Source: Gerris lacustris | Taxonomy: Eukaryota > Arthropoda > Insecta > Hemiptera > Gerridae | Assembly (NCBI GenBank): GCA_951217055.1 | Contig: OX578286.1 | Span: 7,852,033 to 7,916,032 of the forward strand | Direction of reading: 5' to 3' | DNA: 64,000 nucleotides | Shown here: in pieces, positions 32,902-44,339 of the stretch | Position numbering within the stretch: the stretch's first letter is position 1 | Layout of the letters: each line of letters begins with the position of its first letter | Notes under the pieces: generated by a model | The model's input: the letters and a program-made list of their open reading frames with translations, nothing else | Database searches by the model: none | What the model was told of the DNA's origin: nothing | Program-made: the position numbers and the translations under genes

Positions 32902-32973
32902 GACTCCGTGGCGCAACGGTAGCGCGTCTGACTCCAGATCAGAAGGTTGCGTGTTCAAATCACGTCGGGGTCA
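32902..32973 (+). tRNA. tRNA-Trp (anticodon CCA)
   Basis: 72 nt that fold as a full cloverleaf. The acceptor stem GACTCCG pairs with CGGGGTC with one G-T pair, and A is the discriminator base. The D arm contains the A box TGGCGCAACGG. The anticodon stem TCTGA/TCAGA has loop CTCCAGA, so the anticodon is CCA. The T arm GCGTG/CACGT has loop TTCAAAT (B box). There is no intron. A T5 pol III terminator follows at about 32982. No CCA is encoded, as expected for a nuclear gene. It would decode UGG codons. If the receptor tail exon at 27237 is real, this tRNA lies in a receptor intron on the opposite strand. Confidence 0.95.
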
Positions 32974-33420
32974 CATTAATTTTTATCAGACAAAGCTCTA
33001 CAGAATAATAATTTTTTTAAAATATTTATCTTAATAACATCAAGATATACAGAAATTTAGTGAATAGTGACTAATAATATACGATTAATACATTCGCAAC
33101 ATTAATAGAAGCTCATAATATAACTTTTTATTTTTAATTTCATTATTATGCTGCTTTTTCAATGAATGTTATGTTATTTCGATAGTCCCCATTTTCCATT
33201 TTAGTGCGTCTTTATCTAGGAAAAAGGATTTTCAAGATTGTTAAAACGATTTTTTTTAAAAGAATATTTTATGAACGATTTTTTTGTTTTTATAGTTATT
33301 GGATCCCCAAATTTATTACTATAATTTATTAATTTCGCCTGATTTTTCTGATAGTGCACACCAAATTTATTTGAAATTGATTCAGTAAAATCCAACATGT
33401 ATGCATTGAGATTTTTTTTT
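32974..33420. other. Intergenic, no gene seen
   Basis: A 60-codon minus-strand frame at 33216-33398 is lysine-rich and I do not recognise it. The rest is AT-rich. Confidence 0.4.
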
Positions 33421-34390
33421 TTGCTTTCTTATATAAAGATAAAGTATTGTGATGGCGCGACAATTCGATTTTGATGGATTTACACGTTTTGAGGTCCCCT
33501 GAGTCCAAAAAAATGTCTGTCTGTTGTCTGTCATCTGAGCAGACACTTTGAGCCTAAAGTGAAGATTATTATGTTCTGTAAATTCATACCCTGAGGCGAA
33601 TACGAGAAATTAATTTTTGCCTTTAAATTTAGGGGCGATACCCCCCCAAAAACTTTGAAAAAAACGTGAAAATAATTACAAGATAAAAATAACTTTTTAT
33701 ATACTACGTTTTTAAATTTTCTGTTGAATCATCTGTAATGTTGATAATATAATTGTCATTGTTGTAATAGCTGATCTTAAGAACCTATAAAAGGACAAAT
33801 CTTTGTACAACGGATCTCGCCAACACCGAATCTAAACCGTGCAATTGATATGCCCCCATGTAGGGACAGTAAGAGAAGAAAAAGAAAAATGTGTACAAGT
33901 AAAGAAGTACAGATGCAGAAAAATTAAACCGATACCTAGGAAACAAGTGTAAACAAACCTGGTTGTCACACGTCAATTAATTTATTTCTTTGTTTACTTT
34001 TCCTTTTTCGCTGTCAATGTTTATCTCTTATGTTACTAAAATGAAGATTGTAAATATGGGACATGTCAAAACAAATAATATAACTTCCGAACTAACTTTC
34101 CGTACAGCAAAATTTGCTGAAAACGAATTAAATTCTGCTGAAAGATGGCTAAAAGTATTAAAATATTGCATTGGCATCGTGTTCTGAGCTATTCTAAAAG
34201 TTTCACATGTCTAGCTACTCGGGAAGTTAGTTAAAAATCGATTGCAAGATTTGTACTGGAAAAACAAACAAACAAGAAAGAAAGCTAATAAAAATGTAGT
34301 AAAATATTATAACTCGAAAAAGGTTCAATCAATTTTTATTAAGAAATTCTAAAATGTAGTCCATTTAAATACAAATCAAACGATTTTCTG
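33421..34390 (+). mobile_element. R-family repeat, copy 4, split by a T-family repeat
   Basis: 33421-33675 runs from TATAAAGATAAAGTATTGTGATGG to AACGTGAAAATAATT. The R sequence resumes at about 34312 with AACTCGAAAAAGGTTC and TTCTAAAATGTAGTCC. The T repeat 33676-34311 is inserted between them. Confidence 0.6.
33676..34311 (-). mobile_element. T-family repeat, copy 3
   Basis: Reverse-oriented relative to 7680-8600. Contains TACTACGTTTTTAAATTTTC at 33702 and AAACAAACAAACAAG near its far end. Its insertion in an R repeat gives the best estimate of the T-family boundaries. Confidence 0.6.
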
Positions 34391-34567
34391 ATTTGACAAT
34401 TGTGCAGCACGAGGATAAAAAAAAACCTGGGTAAAAAATAAAACTTCCATCTGCACCAGCAATCATCCGTCAGAGGTACTGGTATGGCGTACCAGCGCAT
34501 ACCGTCATACATTAAGCACTGAATATATACACACTCGTGTATAAATCTCTCCACATAACTTTTTTGG

Positions 34568-34775
34568 CGCTTTTATAGAAAAGGGCCCCCCACTTTTTTT
34601 TAATCTAATATACTTTCTGACAACCGAATACACACTTTTTTGAGGTGGTTAGAGGTGGTTAGAGTCCCAAAGCATATTGGACTGAATATCCCTTTGTCTT
34701 TATAGATAGTTAGACTAAGGGATATAAACTCTTCTGTATAAAAAACAAAAAGGGGGGCCCTTTTCTATAAGAGTA
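34568..34775. mobile_element. Small MITE with TTATAGAAAAGGGCCCCCC ends
   Basis: Inverted ends TTATAGAAAAGGGCCCCCC and GGGGGGCCCTTTTCTATAA about 208 bp apart. The interior shares the GTCCCAAAGCATATTGGACT segment with the TTACTCCCC MITE. No target duplication was settled. Confidence 0.65.
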
Positions 34776-34945
34776 CCACTTTTTTTTATGTGGAGAAACT
34801 ATTCTTTAAACATTCAATAATGAACTCCACGCTAACGCTTCAAATTATGAATATTCTTGGGTACAAGGTCTCACTGCATCTCTCATTAATTAAAAATGAA
34901 TAATGAATAATTAAAATAACAAACGTAAAATATAAAAATGAATAC

Positions 34946-35124
34946 CTTCTGAAGGTGTGGAGTCTGTGCCTAGCAGGTGTTAAGAATGGTGCAGTACTCA
35001 GAGTATAAAGTACTGGATTTACTGCTGCATTTAGAGGAAGAACGAATACTGCTACCCAGGCAAACACTTGCCTCGGTACTGTCTGTCCAGCCAGTGATAC
35101 TAGCCCCAGCAGTATTATAGGCAC
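34946..35124 (-). CDS. Lgr3-like: Type-C LGR receptor, TM6 end to TM7 exon
   Basis: This 179-nt exon starts after acceptor TATTATTTAG, in phase with the previous exon, and ends TTCAGAAG|GTATTC with two nt of a split codon. It encodes the end of TM6 (VPIILLGLVSLAG), the third outer loop, and TM7 with VFVLPLNAAVNPVLYTLSTA. That includes the NPxxY motif of class A receptors (NPVLY). PFLTPARHRLHTF, the start of the cytoplasmic helix, follows. The order and spacing match relaxin-type LGRs (..CW.PI ... W..VFILP.N.A.NP.LYTL). The tail must continue in another exon to the left, and 27237-27282 is a weak candidate. The exon is 871 bp from the BEL element in the upstream intron. Confidence 0.9.
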
Positions 35125-35210
35125 CTAAATAATACAACAAAAAAATAATGGTGATATAGAGTCCATAACCTGCTAGATACATGTCTAAATATTACAGTAA
35201 GCTAATATAA

Positions 35211-35800
35211 GTAATGGAAGCTATGTGATCGTTCTGAAGAATGAAAATATTTTATGTCTCCGATTTCAAAAATTTCAAGGCAGAAATCCGTTTCAAACAT
35301 CATGGTACATTTTTCGTTCCGTGCAATTCTGTCGGTCTATTGCTCTATTTTTGTGAACCAACATATCTTACAAACTACACTTCTGATTTAAATGAAATTT
35401 GTAGGGGAAGTCATAATTAGCCCATTGTTGGTTCCATATATAAGCTTCAACCTTCTGCGCCTATTTGTTTCTCTTCCACATGCAAACAAACATACATTTA
35501 TTTACACCTATTGCTTCAAAAGTACTAATCTTATTTGTATGAAATTTTTATAGTTTATCAAATGTAACCCGCAGATAGCCCAAGATTAATTTGAACCGTC
35601 AATGCTCTTTAACTTTTGCTTAATTGATACTTTAATTCGTGTAAAAAATCAAAACAATTTCGACAGAAAAACGGGTTAAAAAAACGGGGGGAACAATTAA
35701 ACAAAATAGATAATAATGGCTAGTAAAAGCATAAAATCAATCAAGTACGTGGATAGTATGTGAGGAAGCTATGTGCCACTCCAATTGGCAGTCTATTTTA
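35211..35800. repeat. S-family repeat, copy 1
   Basis: About 590 bp, matching 47757-48650. Shared words include TTGAACCGTCAATGCTC-like text, CAAACATACATTTATT, GCAGATAGC and GAAGCTATGTG, the last at both ends. Non-coding. A reversed start of another copy is at the end of the window. Confidence 0.65.
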
Positions 35801-35995
35801 AATTTTATTATTTAGCACAACTACAAAATTTACATTGTTACAAGTGATACTGTTGAACTAAAAAAATGTGAAAGTAGTCAAGCGACTACGCTTTCTAGGC
35901 ATTGGATATTGTGTAAAATAATTATAATAAAAAATAATTAAATAATGATAAAGTAGATTAATAATGTATATAATATTAGAGAAATAGATAATAGT

Positions 35996-36163
35996 TGTAA
36001 AGGAATCTGACCAAATAGACACTTTACTCCTTAGATAAAATTCACGTATATTTCACTCACAAAAATATATTAGACGACAATGTCAAACTCTATAAAAAAC
36101 ATTTCAATTACCATTCTATAAACAAAACAAAACAAAAAACAAACATGTCAAAATTCCCTAACA
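35996..36163 (-). repeat. BEL 3' LTR
   Basis: 168 bp, TG...CA ends on both strands (TGTAAAGGAATC ... CCCTAACA as read on plus). Same sequence as 41888-42055 by eye. Confidence 0.96.
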
Positions 36164-36775
36164 TCCTTCTCCCTCCGACAGTATTGCAACCTTTGTCATA
36201 GGACGTCGGTAGGTCCCCTTGGCTGTAGTGACATCAACAATTCTTACTTGACCATCCTTCCCTGGGTAAATAGCTGATATTCTGCCTCGTGGCCAGTTGT
36301 TTCTGGGGTTAGTCTCATCGGCTATTAGCGCCAAATCGCCTACTTTTGGGGGGTTAACTTTGTTAAACCATTTCTCTCGAAGGGTGAGGCAAGGAAGATA
36401 TTCTTTGACCCATCTTTGCCAGAACGTGTCGCTCAGACTTCTTATCTTCCTTAGTCTTCCTTTGGTAAGGGTCGTTTCGTCTAGTTGGTTGGCAAATGGT
36501 TCGATTAAAAAATCGTTCGTTGTCAGCGGCTTGGAGTCGGAGGGGTCAACTGATATCTCAGTCAGAGGGCGGTTGTTTACTACAAACTCGACTCTAGTTA
36601 GCAGGGTGTTAAGCTCTTCGTCCTTAGGATATTGGCTCTTTAAAACTGCTTTGAGGGCTGTCTTCACGCTTCTTATTAGCCGCTCCCAGCACCCACCCAT
36701 GTGTGGGGCCCTAGGCGGCAAGAAGGTCCATTTAATGCCTCCTCCGAGGTTGTGTAGAGTGCGTTGAATGTGCAC
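36158..36775 (-). pseudogene. BEL integrase C-terminal part (out of frame)
   Basis: Frame of 205 codons continuing the integrase after the break near 36800. It contains the segment PRAPHMGGCWERLIRS with the catalytic Glu region (G.WERLI), then NNRPLT, and a C-terminal domain with PKVGDLALI and RGRISAIYPG, typical of BEL/Pao integrases. It ends 6 nt inside the LTR. It is not preceded by its own start signal. The ATG at 36775 is simply the first in frame, so this would not be made as a functional integrase from this copy. Confidence 0.88.
36164..36177 (-). other. Polypurine tract
   Basis: On the minus strand GGAGGGAGAAGGA directly precedes the TGTTAGGG start of the 3' LTR. This is the expected position for plus-strand priming. 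Confidence 0.85.
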
Positions 36776-36788
36776 ATGGTTTAGTTGT

Positions 36789-39700
36789 CTAACGGAATCC
36801 CTTAACTCCTGCTCCGCCCCAACGAGATATTTCTGAGGGGCACGGCCTCCTACTGGTAAACCTTTGAATGGCCATTATACAGCTCTCTGTGTCGAGAGAG
36901 TGGGCTACTTCTAGATGAATTGCTCTGACAGAGAGGCACGTAAAGATTACTCCCCATCGTTTTTCGTGTCGGCGACCCACTGTAACTTCAATGGGTCCGA
37001 AGAAATCCATACCAGTAAAGTAGAATGCGTGGGGTGGTCGGGTCACTCTTGCAGTCGGCAAGGGTGCCATTTGAGGTGGCTTGGTTCGTTTAAATTGAAG
37101 TTGGCACCTGGCACACACACGCTTCACTTTCTTTACCGTCTGGCGTACCCCAAGCATCCAGTATTTCCGCCTTATCGCCGTGACAGCGGTCTCAGTTCCT
37201 TGGTGGAAGCATAATTCATGGTGGTGTCTGGCAATCAATTTCGATGTGTGGTGTTTACCATCAAGGACTATAGGGTTTTTCTGGTCATAGTCCAGGTCGG
37301 GGGATTCGCATGTCCTTCCTGCTACTCTGATCAACCCGTTACAGTCTATCTGCGGAGAGAGCTTGTACAGTCGGCTCGACTTGGGAATTTCTTTCCCAGT
37401 AAGAAGATACCCTTGCTCATCTAGGAAGTCTTCTGATTGGGATAGCTTGAGGAGTAATAACTCCGCCTTAGTCAACTCGTCTGGTCTAATTTCACGAATC
37501 TTGTCGTAGTCAGGTTTCGTCAGCGTTAATTTTGTCTTGATGCCGTCAGGATTACGCAGAATACGTCGTTTAAGATTAGTTATATAGCGGAGAATCCACG
37601 CAGTCGTCCGTAAAAGTCGTAGCCAAGATGAAAATTTAGACACTGTAATTGCAGTATTTCCTGTGGTAGTCTGTAAGCATACAATTTTCTTTTTGCGTTC
37701 AGTGGAATCGTCAATTTGGAGGTCTGTCGGTTGTTGGGGCCAAGCTTCTTCGACTTGTTGAAGAAATGCAGGCCCTAGTAGCCAGAATGTAAAAGATGTT
37801 GTGTCAAATTGTCGGGTTCGCCTTGTCGCTATGTCAGCACTATTTTCTTTTGTGGGGACCCATCTCCACTCACAGGGCTTAGAAAGGGCATGTATCTCCC
37901 CTACTCGGTTTGAAACAAACTGTTTATATGGCCCGTTGTTTCCTTTGATCCAGTGGATCACAGTTTTCGAGTCAGACCACAAAACTCTTCGTGAGACGCC
38001 GATCTCTAGTTCACGACATATTGTGTCAGCCAACCTACAGCCAAGGAGTGCCGCTTGTAGTTCCATTCGAGGGATAGTCATGGTTGATTTGATTGAGGCT
38101 GTGCGAGCACGAGCCATTACAAATGCCGTTCTGTAGTTACCTTCAGAGCGTTGACGGAGGTAGGCCACGGATGCAAAGGCTTCTTCACTTGCATCAGAAA
38201 AGACGTGTAGTTCGACCTCAGATGCGTCAGTCAGTTCTGAAAAGTAGCAGCGAGGTACCTCCAAGCTCTTTAGGCTTTGAAGTTCATGTATCCACTTGAG
38301 CCAACGTCGGTGAAGCTCTAAACTCACAACTTCATCCCAGCCAGTTTTAGTACGCCAGATGTCTTGCACCAGCAAACGTCCTTTAATTGTCGTTGGTGTA
38401 GCAAACCCAAGAGGATCAAAGATAGACATTGTGGCGCTTAAAACCTGTCGTTTCGTAGGGTAGATTTCTTTGTTCAGCCCACTCATCCTCTGTACAGCTT
38501 TATTTTGATGGAAACTAAACACGTCGGCGTCAGAGTTCCACCACAGTCCCAGTACCCTCTCAATAGGTAAGTCGGTGTCGGGTGTCAGATTTTTTACCGA
38601 CTTCGCTCTGTACTCTTCTGGTATCTCCGAAAGAACTTGCTTTGAGTTAGAGACCCAATTGCATATCTCAAAGCCTCCCGCTTTATGGATCTTCACAATT
38701 TCGCGGAGTCTTATTATAGCTTCCGTTGCTGTGTCTAGGGAGTCAAGTAGATCGTCCATGTACTCCTTTTTAAGTATGGACTTAACCGCTTCTGGAAATA
38801 TCTTCTCAAATCGCTCCGCATTCTTTTGTACTACGTATAATGCGGTCGCCGGTGAGCATGTAGCGCCAAATGTCATGGCTTCCATAATGTAAATGTCTGG
38901 TTTTCTGGCACGATCCATTCCACGCCATAAGAATCGTTGTGAGTCTGCATCAGTTTTCCTTATTCGCACTTGGTGGAACATCTCCTTGATATCCCCGACA
39001 ATCCCGACGGCACGCTGTCGGAACTTAATAAGGCAGGCAGGCAAAGAAACAAGGAGATCCGGACCGCTCAGGAGGGCATCATTGAAGCATACTCCGTCGA
39101 CCTTCGCAGCGGCATCAAAAACGAATCTTAGTTTGCCTGGTTTATTTGGGTTACGAACTCCGAAGTGTGGTAAATAGAATGTTCTTTCAGTCTCACTAAG
39201 CGCTTCTTCAGGTGTTAACTTTCTAGCGTACTTTTTCAAAACATACTCACTAATCTTGGCCTCGTACTCTCTCGCTAGTTCGGGGTCCCGATCCATTTTC
39301 TTCTCCATCCCTCTTAACCGAGCAAAGGCATAGCCGTAACTAGACGGGTACTTTTCTTGATCTGTCCTCCAAAGTAACCCGGATTCGTACCTGTCACCCA
39401 CGATTTGAGTGGTTTCTTCAAGGATTGCTAGAGCTCTTCGGTCTTCAGTTGACAAGTGGTCCTCTTGTTGGGAAGTCGATCCGAAACTATCAACCTCAAA
39501 GTATTCTTTTAAACTCTTAATGAGGGACTCGTCTTCGCTGAGCCTTTGGCAGCATGTCAGGGTGAACTCTTTGTCAACTCTCCCCTTAACGTCGGCTCGC
39601 CCATGCAGAACCCATCCGAGCTTAGTCCATGATAGCACCGGTGCGTTCGAAGGACCCTCGATGATCTTACGAGGTAGTATCAGGTGGCAGTTGTCCTGTC

Positions 39701-41756
39701 CGATCAAAATGGTGGGGCGTTGGTCGGCAGACGTCAAGGGTTGGTTGACACTGTTCAGATGAGGCCACTTCTTCTTAAGTGTCACAACTTCCATGTCTTG
39801 GTGAGGTAGAGTTAGTCCAGCCATAGTGCGAACTCCCATTAATTGGAATTCGTCCTCTTCGTACAAGCCCTTGATGGACAAGTTTACTCGACGGGATGTC
39901 TTCTCATGGTGTTCAGTCGAGTTCGTCCATCCAATTTTTAATGGCTCACTCTCCCCCTCCAGGCCTAAACGGTCAGCTACTGCCTTGTCAATAAGTGTCA
40001 CAGTTGATCCGTCGTCGAAAAGTGCGTACGTCTCTAAGCGGTTCTTCGGTCCTGTCAATATCACCGGGCAAACTCTAAGCAGGACCTGACCTCCATGCCT
40101 ATCAATCTGATTCATGACTATTTCTGACTGAAAACAAGTTGGTTTAGGTTTTGAGTCAGTATTAGTCATCAAGTCCTTATGTAGGAGTCTGTGGTGAAAT
40201 TTCCTACATTGATTGATTCCGCAGGCCTTTTTCTTTAAGCATAACTTTAATTGGTGTTGCCCAAAACACGCGAAGCACAGTTTGTGGGCTGTAATCATAC
40301 TCCATCTCTCGTCGACATTCATTTCTCTTAACTTTCTACATGATTCAACCAAATGTTTCTCCGAACAAATTACACAGTTGTCACTCATCTTGCTGTCACT
40401 CTGACCGGCCACGGTGGTTATTTTATTATCACTGTCTGGTATCTGGTTCGTCAGTACGTGTCGTGTTGTCGTCGGTCTAAAGGCAACGTCCCGTTTGGGT
40501 CCTGTAAATTTGGAAGGGGGTTTTGCTTTCTGTTCAATGCCAGAAGTTCCGTCTTTCGGTAAATAGTAAATACTCATAGTCGTTGCTTCGCTGTCTATCC
40601 ACTCAGAAAACTGCTTCAGGCTAGGCACGTTGGTGATATTTTCCTGAGAATACTTAGCCCAGTTATACTTTAAGTAAGTTGGAAGCTTAGATGTTAGCTC
40701 GGCCAATAACTGCGGGTTGGTAAGATATGCTTCCCTGTCCAAACTCTCAGCGGTAGATGTCAAATGCTGCACAGTGGTAGCGAACTTAATTAGGCCCGTA
40801 CTATCATCGTCCTTCAAGGTAGGAAGGGCCCGGGTCTTAGCTAACATTTTATTTAGAATAAATTCTGGCCTCCCAAATCTTAACTCTAAGGTCTTCATTA
40901 TAGCCTTGATGTTCGACGGCGACACAAAGAGTGGTTGCACGGCTTGCCAAGCTTCACCTTTCAATGCGTTCTGTAAGCGGATTAGATGGTCTGCCTCACC
41001 ATATAAATGTTCCGTTCGTCGAAACGACGACACAAAAATTGGCCATTCTTCCGGTATACCACTGAAGCTGGCTAGGTCTTTTCCCCCGAGGCGAGAAATC
41101 TCGTTAAGGGTCGTTTCTGGTCTGCTGTTAGCTAAAGACCGCATACCCTCTGCAAGGGTTCTTGCAAAGTCCATAATCGTGTCTGGTGGAATGGTTGGGC
41201 GTTCTGTATTACGATTACAACTTGACATGGGCTTGTCGGATCTACAATCAAGCCATTCTTGAACCTTTTTGACAGGGTCCGTTGTATGGGAAGCAATCGA
41301 GCCTGATTTCCTAGAGCCCGAACAACTGCTTTGTTCTAAACGGGCCTTCTCCAGTTCAAGCCTCTTTTTAATTAAGCTTTTCTCAGTCATGAATTTTTCT
41401 ATTGTTGCTTGAGCCTCGGCCAACTTAGCTAGGTTCTCCTCTGCCTGCAGTTCAGCTTCAAGCATTTTTATTTTAGTTAAGCTTGATCTAGTCATGTTGC
41501 TGGTGCTTTTACTTGATTTTCCCACTTTTACATTTAATTTAGTCGTATTAGGGGTTTTTACATTTAATTTAGTAGTATTAGGGGTTTTCACGATGTCAGA
41601 CATCGTAGCGTACCGTCTGGTCTCCTCCGCCACGTCAGCCCGTTGTCGCTCGGGTATGGGTTCGGACCCTGTACGCTCCATGTTGCCATCAGAAAACCCA
41701 TAACGAACAGGAGGCTTACCAAAGTTCTTCCTCTCGCTTCTTCTGAGTTGCGACAT
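36789..41756 (-). pseudogene. BEL/Pao gag-pol polyprotein, integrase truncated
   Basis: A frame of 1655 codons beginning at ATG 41756. Approximate domains: coiled, charged N-terminus; gag-like DUF1759 region about 225-370 (GGKDLASFSGIPEEWPIF); Cys/His-rich zinc knuckle 460-500 (CVICSEKHLVESC, CFACFGQHQLKLC); aspartic protease about 582 (FDDGSTVTLI); reverse transcriptase about 865-1080 with the active-site box YMDD at about 999; RNase H about 1180-1300 (FSDAS start, WSDSKTV); integrase zinc finger about 1515-1550 (HHHELCFHQ, CARC); and the start of the integrase core with its first Asp about 1582 (GMDFFGPI). The frame then ends abruptly near 36800, where a small deletion and frameshift remove the block holding the second catalytic Asp. 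The enzyme set up to that point looks intact. The element would need integrase in trans, or it broke after insertion. Confidence 0.93.
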
Positions 41757-41865
41757 TTCGATATTAAATTAAATGAAAAATTAAATACGTAAAAAAACAA
41801 TCTGTCAAAAACTTATTAAACTGAAACTTATTAAATTTTGAATCACAAAACTAAATGTCTCCGTC

Positions 41866-41883
41866 CCGGGGATTTCGGCACCA
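41866..41883 (-). other. Primer-binding site
   Basis: TGGTGCCGAAATCCCCGG (minus strand) starts 4 nt inside the 5' LTR. Beginning with TGG, it fits complementarity to a tRNA 3' CCA end. The tRNA was not identified. Confidence 0.75.
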
Positions 41884-41887
41884 CTAA

Positions 41888-42055
41888 TGTAAAGGAATCT
41901 GACCAAATAGACACTTTACTCCTTAGATAAAATTCACGTATATTTCACTCACAAAAATATATTAGACGACAATGTCAAACTCTATAAAAAACATTTCAAT
42001 TACCATTCTATAAACAAAACAAAACAAAAAACAAACATGTCAAAATTCCCTAACA
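41888..42055 (-). repeat. BEL 5' LTR
   Basis: 168 bp copy of 35996-36163. On the minus strand it starts TGTTAGGG and ends TTTACA. Confidence 0.96.
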
Positions 42056-42795
42056 ATAGTAATAATTATAAAAGTATAAAATAAATATTTTTATGAGTTG
42101 ATCTCTAGGCCATTGCCTCTTCAAACGTCTTGGAGGGTTACCTGGGGTATACTGGGAAGATAGGAGTTGTCCAAGAGGATTAGGGTGATGGGATTAGGAT
42201 TCTTGGAATTTTACCACGTTTTTATTAGCTTGCTTTCTTGTTTGTTTGTTGTGTTTTATATAGAAACTTTGCTGTTGTTCAAGCGATATCGGAAAATTCT
42301 GAGCAAACTGATAAAATAATGATATGTTTACCTCTTCATATCTCCGAAATCATTGATTTCAGCACAAAAATTTATAGAACTACTTTTGTTTCAAATTTTA
42401 TTTAGATTAATTTTGTATATAACAAAGTTTGCACTAGACCTAATACTTTTCGTAATATTTGTGAAAAACTATTGAAACATACCATATTACCCTCTTCTCA
42501 CCCCCTCCCCGACTAACCCGTTGCTCTAGGTCATGTAACTTTTCGCCACTTACTACAAGGAGGGGGTAGAACAATTTGGCATGGGGTAGAACTTTTTTTT
42601 TTTGGATGTTTGAGTTTGAGCTTAATTTTACTGTACTATAAGGAGACTATAAGAGAGGAGATTATAAGACTTCTTACTTGCCTTTCACCCTTTCTAGAAA
42701 ATTTGAATTCTCTAATGACTGGGTTTTAGGCTGAGCTTAATCAACCTCATTTTCAGTGAATACATAATATTTACACATGAATTTTATTTATTTAC
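42056..42795. other. Receptor intron sequence with T-family scrap
   Basis: 42214-42252 (CCACGTTTTTATTAGCTTGC, TTTCTTGTTTG) is a fragment of the T repeat. The rest has no recognised feature. Confidence 0.5.
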
Positions 42796-42956
42796 CCAAC
42801 ATGCAGCGTCTGTAGCGACAAGTAGAGTCATTCTCCATGCCATAGCAGCTTCACTAGCTCTGCGATCTTTCACTACAGCATGTTGCGTTGTTCTTGCAAC
42901 CAAAAACATCCATAGGTAGCCCACAGCGATAATTGTGAATGAAACCAGATTTAAAA
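42796..42956 (-). CDS. Lgr3-like: Type-C LGR receptor, TM5 to TM6 exon
   Basis: 161 nt from acceptor TTTTATGTTACAG to donor TGG|GTAAAT. Two nt complete a split Phe codon and 53 codons follow, ending in phase 0. It encodes the second half of TM5 (LNLVSFTIIAVGYLWMFLVA), a short third inner loop rich in basic residues (RTTQHAVVKDRRASEAAMAWR), and TM6 (MTLLVATDAACW). The short loop and the TD..CW motif in TM6 are hallmarks of glycoprotein-hormone/relaxin-type LGRs. Inner loop 3 is where G proteins couple. Phases match both neighbouring exons. Confidence 0.92.
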
Positions 42957-42973
42957 CTGTAACATAAAAGTAA

Positions 42974-43200
42974 AAAATCGGTCCGAGACAACTCAGAAAA
43001 ACTTTCTCATATACAAGTTCATAATTACTTAGCTAATGTGTTTTACATTTATTAGTTTAATCTAGACACATTAAATTATTATTGAAAATTTCATCAAAAT
43101 AACTTTTCCTCGGCAGGGTATCGAAACTAGCCTCTCTCCGTCCGTATTTAAAGCTATTTTCTCAGGAACTAAATTTTAGGGAAAACGGCTTCTTGGAAAA
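42974..43200 (-). mobile_element. R-family repeat, truncated copy
   Basis: Fills most of the 305-bp intron between receptor exons. From TCGGTCCGAGACAACTCAG through CTTTCTCATATACAAG to GGGAAAACGGCTTC. The other end is missing. Confidence 0.65.
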
Positions 43201-43261
43201 GTCTGAGAATAGTAAATTAATAAATAAAATTTAAGTCTAAAATAAAATAGATATGACTTAC

Positions 43262-43353
43262 AAAGAAAAACAAATACTGAATACTCCCAGCCACTTGGCT
43301 TATCTGGAGTAATGTGCAAAGCTAGGCATACTCCAGAACGCCCGTAGAAATTC
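43262..43353 (-). CDS. Lgr3-like: Type-C LGR receptor, second outer loop to TM5 exon
   Basis: 92 nt between acceptor CTTCTGTTTCAG and donor TTT|GTAAGT. It encodes NFYGRSGVCLALHITPDKP then SGWEYSVFVFL. The FYG..GVC.ALHI pattern is the conserved outer loop 2 of relaxin-family/Lgr receptors. Its Cys is expected to pair with the Cys at the top of TM3, which is present in exon 46501-46699 (STLCSLAGF). WEYSVFVFL begins TM5. It starts by completing a Lys codon (AA|G) left by the previous exon and ends with one nt of a split codon, matching the next exon. Confidence 0.93.
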
Positions 43354-43399
43354 CTGAAACAGAAGTAAGAAGTATATAAATATATAATATTTAAAATAG

Positions 43400-44339
43400 T
43401 AACAATAAAAATATGAATCAAATTATAATTATTATTAACCCTTTCGGTAAAAGTAGGCTTCCACAGACGGGGCCGTATTTTCAGACCGGCCTTCCCCAGC
43501 CTGATTCGTTTCAACCCTCACACAAAACTATCCATTCTTCAACACTTTCACACTATTTATTTTATATCTCCTACATTTTTTTATCACATTAGGATAATTC
43601 TTGTTTTATTACTTTTTTACATTCATCTATAATTATTTTTTATTTTTAATTAATTTTAGATGTTAATTTAATATTTTGTAATTCTATATATACATATAAA
43701 AATTAAAAGTAATGTACATTTTATGAATAACTGGTATTTTTTTATGTATAAATAACTTTTTATCTTTTTTTTTATTACTTTTGACCTATTTCATATTATA
43801 CAATACATTGATAATTTTTCTTAAACATGACGGAAAAAAATAATAATAAAACACTATTAAACATAAATCGTAAAAAGTTTGTAGGGTGTGTACAGGGTAA
43901 GTGACAAATACAGACTGAAGACTGAAAGGAAAATAAAAAGGAAGAGTACAAGTGAGAGGTAAAAGAATTTTCTATATGACACCTTTTTCTAAAAATAAAT
44001 TAAGAAATATTGTATAAAAATTAAGCTAAGTTTTTAAAAGATATAAATATTATTTCGGGAAAAGGAAAAAAAAAGGGAAAACACTCCAAGGATGAACGTA
44101 AGAAGGTACAATAGACTTTGACCTTCGCTGACCTCATTTGGCCTTAAAAAAATATTACGCGGTGCCGGCTCAAGTAATATGAGTCACCCTAGAGTTGCAA
44201 CCCCTTTCAGTTTATTCTATCACTGAGAAATATTTACCCCAGCGACACCTAGTGATCCTATTATTTACCATTGTACATCATTCTAGTTCCGATAGATGGC
44301 GTTAGGAGTCACGTGCGACATCCAGGAAGGTATCAATTT
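43400..44339. other. Receptor intron, AT-rich, no element recognised
   Basis: No coding signal after the exon at 43353. GATAGATGGCG at about 44290 is a short word common in insect repeats. Confidence 0.4.

Larger units (their letters stand above)
35996..42055 (-). mobile_element. BEL/Pao LTR retrotransposon, full length
   Basis: 6060 bp on the minus strand. It has two 168-bp LTRs in which I see no difference, a primer-binding site, a polypurine tract, and a perfect 5-bp target duplication ATAGT (35991-35995 and 42056-42060). One long gag-pol frame is followed by a frame-shifted integrase remainder, with no envelope-type frame. It sits in the intron between receptor exons at 42796 and 35124, in the same transcriptional direction as the receptor. 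Identical LTRs imply a very recent insertion. Confidence 0.97.

Noticed and set aside
33216..33398. 60-codon lysine-rich frame
   Set aside because: No recognisable domain, AT-rich codons, next to repeats. Not enough to call a gene.
36297..40562. Several plus-strand frames of 60-180 codons
   Set aside because: Antisense shadows of the BEL gag-pol frame.
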